Below, piece after piece: positions 1 to 9,165 of a stretch of DNA of 64,000 bases. Source of the DNA: Tumebacillus amylolyticus (lineage in GTDB: Bacteria; Bacillota; Bacilli; Tumebacillales; Tumebacillaceae); contig NZ_JAEQNB010000004.1 in assembly GCF_016722965.1 (NCBI RefSeq), positions 396,091-460,090 on the forward strand, in the 5' to 3' direction. Numbering within the stretch: the stretch's first letter is position 1; each line of letters opens with the position of its first letter. The position numbers and the translations under genes are program-made. Under the pieces are notes generated by a model, which searched no databases, was not told the origin of the DNA, and was given only the letters and a program-made list of their open reading frames with translations.

Positions 1-1377
1 GCGGGCGTTTCGCTCGGCGTGATCGGTATCGTCGGGACCTTCTCAAAGGGTCCGATCAACACGCCGATTACCTGCTACAACGTGTATGACGTCAAGCGCC
101 AATTTGGTGACGATGCGATGAACCTGACCGGATTCAAATCCGCACGAGGAGCGTTCAACCAAGACCCCCGCCCGGAGAAAATCGTCATCGTGCGTGTCGC
201 CTCTGCTGCGGCTAAGACGGCGTCGCTCGACCTGCTCGACGGGCAGAGCACCCCGAAGGCGTCCATCAACGTCTCCGCGCTCACGAAGGGCACGGATGGC
301 AACAACGTCAGCGTGAAGATTACTGCCGGCTCGACTCCGGGGACTTTTGACCTCGTCGTCAGCTACAAGCGCTTGCCGCAGGAGACCTTCACGGGACTCG
401 ACCTTGACACCCTCGGCATTCCCTCTTCCTACGTCACGCTGACGAAAGCGGCCGGAGCAAACGACATTCCGGCCCCGCTCGATGACACCCCGCTCAGCGG
501 CGGTGATGACGGTGCGACGACTGCCGATGCTGACTACATCGGTTCGGTGGACACCAATGGAGTTCGCACTGGTTTGAAGGTGCTGGAGACGGTCAACGTC
601 AACGTTGTGCTCTGCGCTCAACAGACGTCCAATGCGATCAACCAAGCGCTGATTCAACACTGCGAGCAGATGAACGTCCAGCGGGGTCTCCGTGTCGCCG
701 TACTGAATGCGAAAAAGGCGGCAACCCCCAGCCAAACGATTGCGGCCCAGACGTACAACAGCGGACGGGCGATCATGGCCTACCCGTGGGTTTACCCCGT
801 TGAGGACACCACCAAGACGGTAGCCCCTGATGGTTATTACGCTGGAGTCTTGGCGGCACTCGCGGCGCATATCTCGCCGTCTTCGCAAAAAGTGCAAGGG
901 ATCGCGGCGTTGGAGCGAGTCATTCCGATGGATGCAGATGACGCAGACCTTATTGCCCTGACGATGGCGAGGATCTCGCCGTTCGCCCAGGACATCATGT
1001 CGTCCGAAATCGTGATCTCCAACGGACTGACCACTTTCTCGTATGCCGATCCGGCCACACAAAACGACTGGTCCCAGACCTGCTACCGTCGCATCTTCGA
1101 CAAAGTTGAAATGGACGTAGCCGCTCGAACCAAGTGGGCGAAATCTCAGCCGATCACGGAGAAGGGGATGTTCCAACCGCTCCGTGATCAGATCGACATG
1201 ATCCTCCGGGATTACAAAGACAAGGGTGAGATCTTCGACTTCCGTCCGACGATCTGTGACAAGTCCAACAACACCGCGGAAACGATCCAAGCGCGGCGCG
1301 TGATCACCGGGATCAGCATTCGCCCTGCTGCGGCCGCGGACTACATCGACCATAACATCAGCCGTTTTTCGGCGTAG
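1..1377 (+). CDS. Phage contractile tail sheath protein (5' end outside window)
   Basis: Structural protein that forms the contracting outer tube of a myovirus-type tail or tailocin. The frame is open from base 1 (…GVSLGVIGIVGTFSKGP), so the true start lies upstream. The N-terminal GxVGTFSKGP stretch and the C-terminal segment with IDMILRDYKDKGEIFDF and a terminal arm are typical of XkdK/gp18-like sheaths, and about 458 residues are visible. It is followed 17 bp later by the tube gene, the usual sheath-tube order. Family assignment is by recognition of these segments and by context; the missing N-terminus is probably only a few tens of residues. Confidence 0.9.
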   Translation, partial: AGVSLGVIGIVGTFSKGPINTPITCYNVYDVKRQFGDDAMNLTGFKSARGAFNQDPRPEKIVIVRVASAAAKTASLDLLDGQSTPKASINVSALTKGTDGNNVSVKITAGSTPGTFDLVVSYKRLPQETFTGLDLDTLGIPSSYVTLTKAAGANDIPAPLDDTPLSGGDDGATTADADYIGSVDTNGVRTGLKVLETVNVNVVLCAQQTSNAINQALIQHCEQMNVQRGLRVAVLNAKKAATPSQTIAAQTYNSGRAIMAYPWVYPVEDTTKTVAPDGYYAGVLAALAAHISPSSQKVQGIAALERVIPMDADDADLIALTMARISPFAQDIMSSEIVISNGLTTFSYADPATQNDWSQTCYRRIFDKVEMDVAARTKWAKSQPITEKGMFQPLRDQIDMILRDYKDKGEIFDFRPTICDKSNNTAETIQARRVITGISIRPAAAADYIDHNISRFSA

Positions 1378-1394
1378 GAAGGAGTTGACGCACG

Positions 1395-1838
1395 ATGAAG
1401 CGTCCTGCACAGGGATTTGACGTCGTTGTTGCGGTCACTACCGCAGCGGGACCGGCTCTTGTTGGCGAGTTTGTGGAAGTGAGTCTTAACATTAGCCATG
1501 ATCCCGAACGATACCAACCAGTCGGCTCTCGTACACCGATGTGGCTCGATGGCGACGTAGAACTTGACGGAGGCTTGAAGCGCGGGTTTATTGATGCCGG
1601 CAATCTTCTCATGTCAATGTTCGGTACAAGAGAAATTGGTCCGGGAACCAGTTTCACGAGTGCGCGATTCGTGATCACTGCGACTTTTAATGCTCCGGAA
1701 AAGGCGCTTGTCGGGAGATACAGCATGCAAGGTTGCATGTTTACGAAGCTAGGTGTCTCCGTGAAAGGCGGCAAAGCCGTGGTCGACAGCGATTACCAAT
1801 TCAAAATCGAAACTCTTAAGGAGGCAGATGCACTATGA
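1395..1838 (+). CDS. Phage tail tube protein (XkdM-like)
   Basis: Inner tail tube protein, 147 aa, the usual size for PBSX XkdM-type tubes. It begins at ATG 1395 after a GGAAGGAG ribosome binding site at about 1377-1384. The sequence is beta-rich, with no TM segment or signal peptide, as expected for a tube monomer. It lies directly after the sheath, and its end overlaps the start of the tail assembly chaperone by 4 bp (ATGA-type coupling at 1835-1838). Function is inferred mainly from position and size, with weak sequence resemblance. Confidence 0.8.
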   Translation: MKRPAQGFDVVVAVTTAAGPALVGEFVEVSLNISHDPERYQPVGSRTPMWLDGDVELDGGLKRGFIDAGNLLMSMFGTREIGPGTSFTSARFVITATFNAPEKALVGRYSMQGCMFTKLGVSVKGGKAVVDSDYQFKIETLKEADAL

Positions 1839-2230
1839 CCAACAACCAAAACGTAACCACGTACGGCCCGCTGAAACTCCCGAAATCCGGAAAGGAAATT
1901 TTCTTCCGTGAACCGACCCTCGGCGACAAGATGGAGGTCTTGAAAGCGAACCCGATCACCGAAGAAAACCTTGCATCCGGCAATGAAGTGGTGGGAACTT
2001 ACATCGCTTTGAAGTGCATCACCACGATCAATGGCGTTCAACCGACTGACTCCTACAAGTTCTTCGCGGCCAACTGGCCGAAGGCTGACGTGGACTTCTT
2101 CAAAGCAGTTTTCGGCAAGGTTTGCACCTCGTCCACCGAAGAAGACGTTGACGTGGCCGTTGATTTTTTGCTGGGTCGCTCGGCCTCCGGGACTTCTTCT
2201 ACTGCAACGACGCCTCAAACGGAGCAATAA
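1835..2230 (+). CDS. Tail assembly chaperone, unshifted product (XkdN/gpG-like)
   Basis: 131-aa protein encoded between tail tube and tape measure, the invariant site of the tail assembly chaperone that coats the tape measure during tail building. It has the recognisable core KEIFFREPTLGDKMEV, and the C-terminal tail is Ser/Thr-rich and low complexity (SASGTSSTATTPQTEQ). That tail looks like readout of a frame that usually shifts: at 2164-2170 lies a T-TTT-TTG heptamer in the correct phase, and the -1 frame continues into a well-formed extension. The short form therefore corresponds to gpG of lambda-like systems. Confidence 0.85.
   Translation: MTNNQNVTTYGPLKLPKSGKEIFFREPTLGDKMEVLKANPITEENLASGNEVVGTYIALKCITTINGVQPTDSYKFFAANWPKADVDFFKAVFGKVCTSSTEEDVDVAVDFLLGRSASGTSSTATTPQTEQ
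2164..2170 (+). promoter_or_regulatory. -1 programmed frameshift slippery heptamer T TTT TTG
   Basis: In the zero frame of the chaperone gene the codons read GAT TTT TTG, giving the canonical X XXY YYZ arrangement (T TTT TTG). The -1 frame immediately downstream runs 56 codons to a conserved-looking end. It is located near the end of the gene, as in lambda G/T and PBSX-like elements. Confidence 0.85.
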
Positions 2231-2334
2231 GCCCGGAGTCATGGGAGGCGATGCCCGATTGGAAGCGTCGCCTGTACGCTCGTAGTGCAGTGGAGTACAT
2301 CGAGTGGAAAAACGAACAGATGCGGCAGTCGTGA
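2164..2334 (+). CDS. -1 frameshift extension of the tail assembly chaperone (gpGT-like C-terminus)
   Basis: The -1 frame is open from 2164 (after a TGA at 2161) to the TGA at 2332-2334 and has no plausible start of its own. It encodes about 56 residues, ending in a segment rich in Trp, Arg and Tyr (SWEAMPDWKRRLYARSAVEY…EWKNEQM) that strongly resembles the downstream half of other Firmicute tail chaperones. Fused to roughly the first 110 residues of the 1835 gene, it would give a product of about 166 aa. In the known families this longer form bridges chaperone and tape measure. Seen: slippery heptamer and uninterrupted frame. Inferred: that ribosomes shift here. Confidence 0.85.
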   Translation, partial: FFAGSLGLRDFFYCNDASNGAISPESWEAMPDWKRRLYARSAVEYIEWKNEQMRQS

Positions 2335-2405
2335 GGACTGCCGGTTCGCTGAGCGCATGCCTTGACGTGCGTTGAGCGAATCTGAACCGGGAAGGGGGTG
2401 AGAAT

Positions 2406-5222
2406 TTGTCAGGTAAGGATTTGCAGATTTCTTTGAAGATCACCGCTCAAGATCAAGCGAACAAAATCCTGCAACAAACGGAACAAGAACTTGGCAAGAT
2501 GGGCAAGGAAGCCAAGGCGGCCGCCGACGGTGCGAAGAATGCGACCGTTGAACTCGGAAACATCGCGAAGCGAGCAAAGGAGCTGACGACAGGCTCCAAA
2601 GAAGTGAACACGCAGCTCGACGCGATGGGCAAGGAAGCCAAGACGGCATCTGCGAGTTCGAAAGCATTGTCCTCTGAGATCGGTAACATCAGCAAAGAGG
2701 CACGCGAAGCCGCGCAGGACGCTCGCAAGATGACGTCTGAACTCGGTGGAATCGGTCGTGAGGGTGCACGGGGTCTGAGGGAAGCCTCGGAGCAAGCGAA
2801 GCAACTCAGGAACAATATCAGCAACGTCGGAAGCAAGAAGCCCGACATGAATTGGCTAAGCACAATGTCCACTGGTCTTACCAACGTCAGCAAGGTGCTC
2901 GGGGATGTCAGCACAAAACTGGAAGCCATGAAGATGTCCGGCTTGTCTGACGTCGCGGTTGGTACCGGCATGCTCGCGGGGATCTACAAAACGACCGAAC
3001 AGGCCGGCGAGATCCAAATGAAAAACATTGAGCTCGGCGGTGTCTACGGACTCTCTCAGGATAGTCCTGAGATGACGCACCTGAACCAAGAAGCCAAAGA
3101 CCTCTCATCCAAAACGCTTTTCTCCACACATGACATCCTCGGGATCGACACAGAGCTCGCTCATGCTCAAATTTCTAAAGAAAAATTGAGCAAGGTCACG
3201 CCGGAGGCAACTTATCTCGCGGAAATCGAGGTAGGCATGGGCAAGTCATCGTCAGCGGGGCGAACCGCATACAACTTTGCTCGTATGGCGGAGGATGCCG
3301 GGATCACCAACGACGAAAAAAAATTGTCCAAGTTCTCCGACTCCATGTACCGCGTCATCAACACGACTCATGCCAGCTCCGAAGGTCTCGGTGAGACATT
3401 CAAATATGGCATGCCTGTCGTCAAGAAAATCGGCTGGGACGAGAACGACATGCTACAAGCTTCCGCGATGGCGGCGATCAACGGCATGGAGGGGTCGATG
3501 GCGGGCGTTCACATCAAGGACTACGCCCAGCGCATCAATCCATTCAAGTATCTCGGCAGCCCTGGGGGGCAGAAGCAACTAGGGGCCATGGAAGACGCGG
3601 GGCTTATCTCTGGGGTTCAATATGATGCCAAAGGCAAGAAAATCGTCGGGTTCGATAGCGCGGCTCTCCTATCGGACAAAGACCATATCAAACACTACTC
3701 CGACATGATCGATGTCCTTTCCCGGAAGCATGACGAGTTCATTGCCAAGGGGGCAAAGACTCAGTACACGCTTGAGATGACAGACGATGAAATCCAAAAA
3801 ATGAAAGAACACGCCCAAGAGATGACGGGTCAAGATCTGACCGGCGGTGAACTAGAATGGGCCGCGCTGATGAACCACATCTTCGGTGAACAGGGGCAAG
3901 ACTTCGCGCTGATCTCATCGCACCCGGAACAGTATGCAAAGTTGAACAACTCTCTCGGAAACCAAAAGGATCTCCACACCCAGATTGACACGATCCGCGA
4001 TTCCTACGAAGGGCAAAAGCACATCCTGCTCTCGAATCTCGGGAATCTGTCCACGGAGATCGGGAATGCTTTGTTGCCGGGAATAACGGACTTGATGAAA
4101 GAATTGCAACCTTCAATCACTTCTGCAACAGAATGGGTGAAAGCAAACGGCGAAACCGTGCGAGAAGTAGCGAAGTGGACGGGTGAGATCGGAGGGTTCG
4201 TTCTCGCAATCGGTGCGGCAAAACTTGCTCTAGGGGGAGTTGGGTCCGCACTCTCTCCTTTGATGAATTTCGGAAAAAACTTTGTAGACCTCGTTGATAA
4301 GCAAGTCGTGAGCCCGCTTAAAAACAAGTACGGCAAAACAACCGTCGAAGACACGATCCCAACGAAGGCTATCAACGCGAATGTGGTAAATGTCTACGGG
4401 AAGATGGTGGATAACGTAGGTGGGAATCCTGCTAATGGCGGAGGCGTAACAACAGGCACAAGAACTGCAAGAACCACCATCGGAGAAACCGCATCAGTTG
4501 CAGGTGTAGAAGCTCAAACAGCCGAACGGGCAGCTAGCCAAAATAGTTCTAGAATCACTAGGGCATTGCAATCTGGCAAGCAATCTATAAGCGGGGCATT
4601 AGACCGTGGGAAGTTTATGTTGCCTGTAACAGCGGCGATTGGGGTTTATGACGTAGTGACTGCACCGGAAGGACATAAGGTCGAAGCTGGAGCAAAGGCA
4701 TCAGGGAATATCATCGGTGGCTGGGCTGGCGCTGAGGCTGGTGCTGCTTTCGGTGCGACTGTGGGTTCTATTGTCCCAGGTGTCGGTACCGCAATCGGCG
4801 GTGTCCTCGGAGGAATCATCGGGGGTATCGCTGGCTCTGTGATGGCAGATAAAGTAACTGATAGTTTGTTAGGTATCAAAGCGAATGCTGAATCGATTCT
4901 AGGGAGTGTAAACACTGGGAAAGGCTCAATTTGGAACGGATATGGCGGAAGCGGCGCGTACGCCCAAGGTAAGGTCGAGGTTGGGAAACCGGCGCCAGCT
5001 ACATCCTACAAATGGGGATCGTCAGGGGGAGGGAGCTACGGCTTCACAACAGCTCCCGTGACCTCCAATGCGCCTTTGGCATCGAGGCAGTCCAGTGTGG
5101 TCTACAACGACCATTCCACCATCAACAACAACGGCGGAAACACCGCGGAGGCCGTGAAGGCATGGGAGAGCCGAAACTGGGGCGGCAATCTTTCGAGACA
5201 ACAGCCGCTGTATGGGCAGTAA
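2406..5222 (+). CDS. Phage tail tape measure protein
   Basis: 938-aa tail length-determining protein and assembly scaffold, the largest gene of the tail module and directly after the chaperone. Start is TTG 2406 after a strong AAGGGGGTGAG at 2391-2401. Residues 1-130 are Ala/Lys/Glu-rich with heptad-like repeats (two copies of an 'ELG-KEAK-A' segment), indicating coiled coil. The middle resembles the phage tape-measure core (GMLAGIYKTTEQAG…SSEGLGETFKYG). Around residues 600-640 there is a hydrophobic stretch, and around 775-815 a Gly/Ala-rich hydrophobic helix-hairpin (GGWAGAEAGAAFGATVGS) as seen in tape measures that insert in the membrane. The C-terminus is Gly/Ser-rich. No lysozyme or peptidase domain was recognised. 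Confidence 0.9.
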   Translation: MSGKDLQISLKITAQDQANKILQQTEQELGKMGKEAKAAADGAKNATVELGNIAKRAKELTTGSKEVNTQLDAMGKEAKTASASSKALSSEIGNISKEAREAAQDARKMTSELGGIGREGARGLREASEQAKQLRNNISNVGSKKPDMNWLSTMSTGLTNVSKVLGDVSTKLEAMKMSGLSDVAVGTGMLAGIYKTTEQAGEIQMKNIELGGVYGLSQDSPEMTHLNQEAKDLSSKTLFSTHDILGIDTELAHAQISKEKLSKVTPEATYLAEIEVGMGKSSSAGRTAYNFARMAEDAGITNDEKKLSKFSDSMYRVINTTHASSEGLGETFKYGMPVVKKIGWDENDMLQASAMAAINGMEGSMAGVHIKDYAQRINPFKYLGSPGGQKQLGAMEDAGLISGVQYDAKGKKIVGFDSAALLSDKDHIKHYSDMIDVLSRKHDEFIAKGAKTQYTLEMTDDEIQKMKEHAQEMTGQDLTGGELEWAALMNHIFGEQGQDFALISSHPEQYAKLNNSLGNQKDLHTQIDTIRDSYEGQKHILLSNLGNLSTEIGNALLPGITDLMKELQPSITSATEWVKANGETVREVAKWTGEIGGFVLAIGAAKLALGGVGSALSPLMNFGKNFVDLVDKQVVSPLKNKYGKTTVEDTIPTKAINANVVNVYGKMVDNVGGNPANGGGVTTGTRTARTTIGETASVAGVEAQTAERAASQNSSRITRALQSGKQSISGALDRGKFMLPVTAAIGVYDVVTAPEGHKVEAGAKASGNIIGGWAGAEAGAAFGATVGSIVPGVGTAIGGVLGGIIGGIAGSVMADKVTDSLLGIKANAESILGSVNTGKGSIWNGYGGSGAYAQGKVEVGKPAPATSYKWGSSGGGSYGFTTAPVTSNAPLASRQSSVVYNDHSTINNNGGNTAEAVKAWESRNWGGNLSRQQPLYGQ

Positions 5223-5235
5223 GGAGGGATGGGCG

Positions 5236-5883
5236 TTGCATGATCTGATCATCGGCGGGTTCACCTTCCCGCTGTTACCAAAAGACTCGCTCGACTTCGA
5301 CATGAGGCGCGAAATCGCGAAAATCAAGCCCGCCGGTGCTCCGACCGTGTACCAAGACATGGGCCTCGGAGAGAAGACCTTGGAGATCAACGGCGTATTT
5401 GACGGGGAAAATGCTTGGGCGACTTCTGAGGAGATCGAGCGGTTGATGTGGACGGGATCGGAGCACGATCTTGTCTACGGGTCCATTCGGAAGCGTGTCC
5501 GGGTGGAGTCATACAAGCCCAAATTGAAGCGGGACAACCGTGTCACGTACTCCTTGCACTTAATCATCTGCTTCCCCGAAGAAGAGTTCGACAACCTTTC
5601 CGGCACTGGTACCGCGACAACGGGTCCCGCCGCTTTAGCAGGTACCACCGCTGGAACTGCGAACGGTCAATCCTACACGATTAAGTCAGGCGACACCCTG
5701 TGGAATCTCGCTCAGGACAAATACGGCGACGGCTCCAAGTGGCATGTCATCGCAGACGCCAACGGGATTACCAACGAATACGCATTGGCCGTGGGTCAGG
5801 CGATCACAATTCCAAGTAGTTCCACCACAACTGCACCTGAGTACGCCGGAGAACTGCAGGACATCGCAAAGGAGGCCTCGTAG
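5236..5883 (+). CDS. LysM-domain phage tail protein (XkdP-like)
   Basis: 215-aa tail protein linking tube and baseplate. I chose TTG 5236 because it is 8 bp after AAGGAGG (5221-5227) and gives the family-like start MHDLIIGGFTFPLLPKDS; an in-frame ATG at 5212 lies upstream of that site and inside the tape measure gene. The N-terminal half is the XkdP-type domain. About residues 145-192 form a LysM peptidoglycan-binding repeat (YTIKSGDTLWNLAQDKYGDG … LAVGQAITIP). A Thr/Gly/Ala linker joins the two. It sits between tape measure and hub protein, as in PBSX. Confidence 0.85.
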   Translation: MHDLIIGGFTFPLLPKDSLDFDMRREIAKIKPAGAPTVYQDMGLGEKTLEINGVFDGENAWATSEEIERLMWTGSEHDLVYGSIRKRVRVESYKPKLKRDNRVTYSLHLIICFPEEEFDNLSGTGTATTGPAALAGTTAGTANGQSYTIKSGDTLWNLAQDKYGDGSKWHVIADANGITNEYALAVGQAITIPSSSTTTAPEYAGELQDIAKEAS

Positions 5884-6948
5884 ATGCGAGCACCACGCGC
5901 ATGGGTCGAAGTCGACGGCAAGCCGATCCGCTGGCCGGACATCATCGACCTGCACGTGTCCCTAACCCTGTACATGGCGGCCGACACGTTCGAACTCACG
6001 CTACGAAATGACCAGCTGCTCTCCGACTGGCTCCGTAAAAACCAAGAGGTTCGGATTTGGTTGGGCTACTCGACCGATCCGAATCGTGTAATTAAGGCTG
6101 AACTCACTCACCTCTTCACGGGGAAGATCGACGCTGTGGAGCCCGATTTCTCTGACCAAATGACTGTGCGGATCGCAGGGCGTGACTACAGCTCTTTGCT
6201 ACTCGACACGCAGTTCTCTGCGGCCTATGCAGAGCGCACGGGTAGTCAGTTGGCGGAGATGTTGTTCAAAAAGCATGGTCTTGAAGCCCGCGTCACCGCG
6301 ACGTCAGACATCATTGAACGTGACGCTTACGACCGCAAGAAAGAATGGGAGCTTTTGCAGGCCGCAGCCGATCTGGAAGACTACGTCTGTTACGTGGATA
6401 AGGACAAGGTAGGGTATTTTGGTCCCCGTGACCTTGCCGACGACGAAGTGGTGGCGAACTACTACTACCGTCAGGGCATGCGTTCGAATGTTGGCTCGAT
6501 CAAGTTCATGGACTCAGCACTCGATCTTTACAACAAGGTCACGGTCCGACACTACGTAAAAAAGAAACTGATCGAGGCGTCGGCCAAGGATGACAAGTTG
6601 GTGGCGGAGCTGGGCCAAGAAAAGGAACGGATCGTCTACTCTTCTAAGGCCAAGACACAGGCGAAGGCGCAGGAGATTGCCAACAATCTCCTACCGGAGT
6701 TGTCGAGGTACGTGATCACCGGCAAGATTGGGAGGGCTGTCGGGAATCCGGAGATTGGGTGCGAGAAGAAGGTTGCCCTGCACGGGTGCGGGCGGTTCGA
6801 CGGAAACTATTACGTCGAACGGGTGGATCACCATTTGAGTAAGGCGGGATACACGAATGACCTCGACGTGACCAGCCTTCGCCCGGACGAGGCCCAGCAG
6901 TACCGTGATGATCTGTACACCGAAACCTCATGGGGGGCGGCGATGTAA
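5884..6948 (+). CDS. Baseplate hub / late control protein D family (XkdQ-like)
   Basis: 354-aa hub protein at the tip of the tail tube. The ATG at 5884 follows the previous stop directly, with an AAGGAGG at about 5870-5876. The N-terminal beta domain (residues about 1-85, WVEVDGKPIRWPDIIDL…TFELTLRN) and central segments (GRDYSSLLLDTQFS; WELLQAAADLEDYVCYVDKDKVGYF) are typical of phage protein D/XkdQ. The C-terminus carries the VERVDHHLSKAGYTNDLDV element shared by this family. Its position before small spike, W, J and I proteins supports the call. Confidence 0.85.
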   Translation: MRAPRAWVEVDGKPIRWPDIIDLHVSLTLYMAADTFELTLRNDQLLSDWLRKNQEVRIWLGYSTDPNRVIKAELTHLFTGKIDAVEPDFSDQMTVRIAGRDYSSLLLDTQFSAAYAERTGSQLAEMLFKKHGLEARVTATSDIIERDAYDRKKEWELLQAAADLEDYVCYVDKDKVGYFGPRDLADDEVVANYYYRQGMRSNVGSIKFMDSALDLYNKVTVRHYVKKKLIEASAKDDKLVAELGQEKERIVYSSKAKTQAKAQEIANNLLPELSRYVITGKIGRAVGNPEIGCEKKVALHGCGRFDGNYYVERVDHHLSKAGYTNDLDVTSLRPDEAQQYRDDLYTETSWGAAM

Positions 6949-7158
6949 TTGAACAAAAATTTCCCGCAAAAAGGGATTCTCTCCACAGTACGGGGGAACA
7001 CCGCAACGGTCATCATTCCCCTGATCGGATTTGAGACGGGTGCTGCTGAGTCTTGCATCCCACTCGACCCTGAGATGGAGGGACGAGAGTGTGTAGTGGC
7101 CTTCATGAACGGTGATATGAATCAGCCGGTGATCATGGGGGTGATTTTGGATGGCTGA
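6949..7158 (+). CDS. Small baseplate spike-like protein (gpV/gp45 OB-fold type)
   Basis: 69-aa protein starting with TTG 6949 immediately after the hub stop; its 3' end overlaps the next gene by 8 bp. The sequence is a short beta-rich module (GILSTVRGNTATVIIPLI … ECVVAFMNGDMNQPVIMGVI) that reads like the OB-fold of phage baseplate assembly protein V/gp45, especially the 'Vafxngdxnxpvi-G' ending. It is much shorter than usual gpV, so it would be a minimal spike base without a beta-helix tip. Function is inferred from this ending and from its position between hub and gp25/W. Confidence 0.6.
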   Translation: MNKNFPQKGILSTVRGNTATVIIPLIGFETGAAESCIPLDPEMEGRECVVAFMNGDMNQPVIMGVILDG

Positions 7159-7534
7159 TCCTTTGTTTGACCTGCAATCCGAAGCCAACGGAGATCTTGC
7201 CGTGACCACCCAAGGTGACTTTGGACTCGCGACGGGTGAGGATAGCTTAAATGCAGACTTGAAACGGCGCTTCGGCACTCCTGTCGGGGCGCTTTTCTAT
7301 GACCTCAACTACGGCAACCCGATGCTTGCTAGGCTTTCTCAGCCGACCTCACAGGGGTTTGAGGCGGCATGCGCACAAGATGCCCGCGCATGCGTAATGG
7401 CCGACCCGCGGGTAGTGGATGCCAGTGCGTCTGTGACGGTGGACCGGGAGAGTCGGAGTGTGTTCTGTCGCGTGGAATATAGGGACAGCAGCGGAGGCTC
7501 GGGGAGTTTGGAGGAGGTGAAGGTACTTGTTTAA
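7151..7534 (+). CDS. Baseplate wedge protein W/gp25 family (XkdS-like)
   Basis: 127-aa protein. The features 'NADLKRRFGTPVGALFYDLNYGN' and a following basic/acidic beta region match phage baseplate W/gp25-like lysozyme-fold wedge proteins, here without a claim of enzymatic activity. It overlaps the gene before (8 bp) and after (8 bp), so translation of the baseplate block is coupled. In PBSX the equivalent position is XkdS. Confidence 0.75.
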   Translation: MADPLFDLQSEANGDLAVTTQGDFGLATGEDSLNADLKRRFGTPVGALFYDLNYGNPMLARLSQPTSQGFEAACAQDARACVMADPRVVDASASVTVDRESRSVFCRVEYRDSSGGSGSLEEVKVLV

Positions 7535-8585
7535 AACGTATCAGCAAATTCTCGCGGAGCTTCTGGCCGCTCTGCAAACCAACACGAACATCACGGATGT
7601 TCAGCCTGGGTCACTTGCTTACACGTTGATGGCTGTGGTGGCACGAGCACTGCGCGGTGTCTGGTTCATGCTAGAGCAAATGACAAAGCTGTTTTTCGTG
7701 TCCAGCTCATCTGGTTCTTTCCTCGAGCGCCGCTGCAACGAGCGCGGGGTATTCCGGAAGATCGGCACACCTGCATCTGGCGAGGTGTTGTTCACGAGAT
7801 CATCACCATCGCCGATCGGTATAACTCTCAAGCAGGGGACGTTGCTTGCGACGATGGACGGAAAAATTGAGTTCGTTGTTCTGCAAGACGTGCCTCTGCC
7901 GCAAGGATGGGCAAGTGTCGTTGCGCCGGTCACGTGCATCTCCATTGGGAGGGCAGGGAATCTCGCGGCAGGCACGCCGCTCCAAGTTGTTGGGATCACA
8001 GTTATGGGCGTTCAAAATGTAACAGTTGGCGATGGGGGGTTGACTGGTGGCGTTGATACGGAGTCCGACGAGGATCTCCGGGCGAGATACTTGTTTGTCA
8101 TACGGAACCCGCAAAACGGAGGCACTGCGGCAGATTACTTGGTTTGGGCAATGGAAGTACAAGGCGTTGTCCACGCAATCCCGCTTCCGCTGAATCGTGG
8201 GCCCGGAACGGTCGACGTCGTGGTGTCTGATGGATCGATTCCGTCTGACGAGCTTGTACAGACAGTGACCGATCACATCGAGACAAAACGCCCAGTGGGA
8301 GCAGACGTACTCGTGCTCAAACCTGTAGCACATTCCATCGACATCGCAGCGACCGTTACTGCTTCGACGGGCTACACCATAGACGCGCTCGATATTTCCG
8401 TTAAGCAAGCCATCACAAATTATCTTGGCTCTATACCGATTGGCGGCGTCATCCGTGTGGCCGGCATATATCAAGCAGCTATGGCTGTGCCGGGAGTTCT
8501 GGACTTCACTTTGTTGTCTCCGGTTTCAAACATCCAATTAGAAAGTACGGAGATGGCTACGGTCGGCGCTTTGGCCGTGGCATAG
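7527..8585 (+). CDS. Baseplate J-like protein (XkdT-like)
   Basis: 352-aa baseplate wedge component. Start is TTG 7527 behind GGAGGAGGTGAAGG (about 7510-7523). Recognisable baseplate J elements include the N-terminal LAELLAALQTNTNITDVQPGS, the GTLLATMDGKIEFV beta region, and the 'GVDTESDEDLRARYL…GTAADYLVWAMEVQGV' segment, which is the hallmark of the family. The C-terminal part ends with repeated beta strands. It is followed 11 bp later by the gpI-like gene. Confidence 0.9.
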   Translation: MFKTYQQILAELLAALQTNTNITDVQPGSLAYTLMAVVARALRGVWFMLEQMTKLFFVSSSSGSFLERRCNERGVFRKIGTPASGEVLFTRSSPSPIGITLKQGTLLATMDGKIEFVVLQDVPLPQGWASVVAPVTCISIGRAGNLAAGTPLQVVGITVMGVQNVTVGDGGLTGGVDTESDEDLRARYLFVIRNPQNGGTAADYLVWAMEVQGVVHAIPLPLNRGPGTVDVVVSDGSIPSDELVQTVTDHIETKRPVGADVLVLKPVAHSIDIAATVTASTGYTIDALDISVKQAITNYLGSIPIGGVIRVAGIYQAAMAVPGVLDFTLLSPVSNIQLESTEMATVGALAVA

Positions 8586-8596
8586 GAGGACATCCT

Positions 8597-9151
8597 ATGA
8601 GTTTCTTCGATCAGATCAAACGAATGCTCCCCCGATCGTTCCTGAACGACTCGATGCGAAATATGAAGGGGATCTACCAATCGATCGCATTGCAGGTCGA
8701 TGACTTGGATGGCGCGATCCTCGACGGACAGAAGCAGCTTTTCATCGACTCAGCAACGTGGGCCCTGCCGATTTATGAAGCAGAATTTGCAATCAAGCTG
8801 GTAGACCAGTCCAACGAAGTAGCACGCCGGAACAATGTCATGGCGATGTCTCGGGGCGGTCTTGGTGCGACTCCGGCATCGATCACGAACGTGCTGAAGT
8901 CTTACGGATATTCCACACGAATCCTCGAAGACTTCTCAGGCTACACGGTGACCATTCAGTTCAACGATTTTCGTGGTGTGCCTCCAAACCTTGGCGATCT
9001 GCAAACGCTGATGACTCGCTTCATCCCGGCGCACTTGCAACTCAAGTGGTCGTTCATCTACACCCAACATCGCGAGCTTCGATCATTCACGCATGCCCAG
9101 ATGAAGTCGATGACCCATGATCAGCTTCGAACTCAACTCCCAACACCTTAG
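8597..9151 (+). CDS. Phage tail protein I-like (YmfQ/XkdU, DUF2313-type)
   Basis: 184-aa tail protein with ATG 8597 after AGGAGG. The order J then I-like is conserved in contractile-tail phages; this family connects wedge and fibres. Visible family traits are the N-terminal LPRSFLNDSMRNMKGIYQS helix, a central domain (RNNVMAMSRGGLGATPASITNVLKSYGY) and a beta pair ending TRFIPAHLQLKWSF. The C-terminal helix repeats 'THAQMKSMTHDQLR'. Assigned by context plus these segments. Confidence 0.75.
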   Translation: MSFFDQIKRMLPRSFLNDSMRNMKGIYQSIALQVDDLDGAILDGQKQLFIDSATWALPIYEAEFAIKLVDQSNEVARRNNVMAMSRGGLGATPASITNVLKSYGYSTRILEDFSGYTVTIQFNDFRGVPPNLGDLQTLMTRFIPAHLQLKWSFIYTQHRELRSFTHAQMKSMTHDQLRTQLPTP

Positions 9152-9165
9152 GAAGGCGGTGAAGT

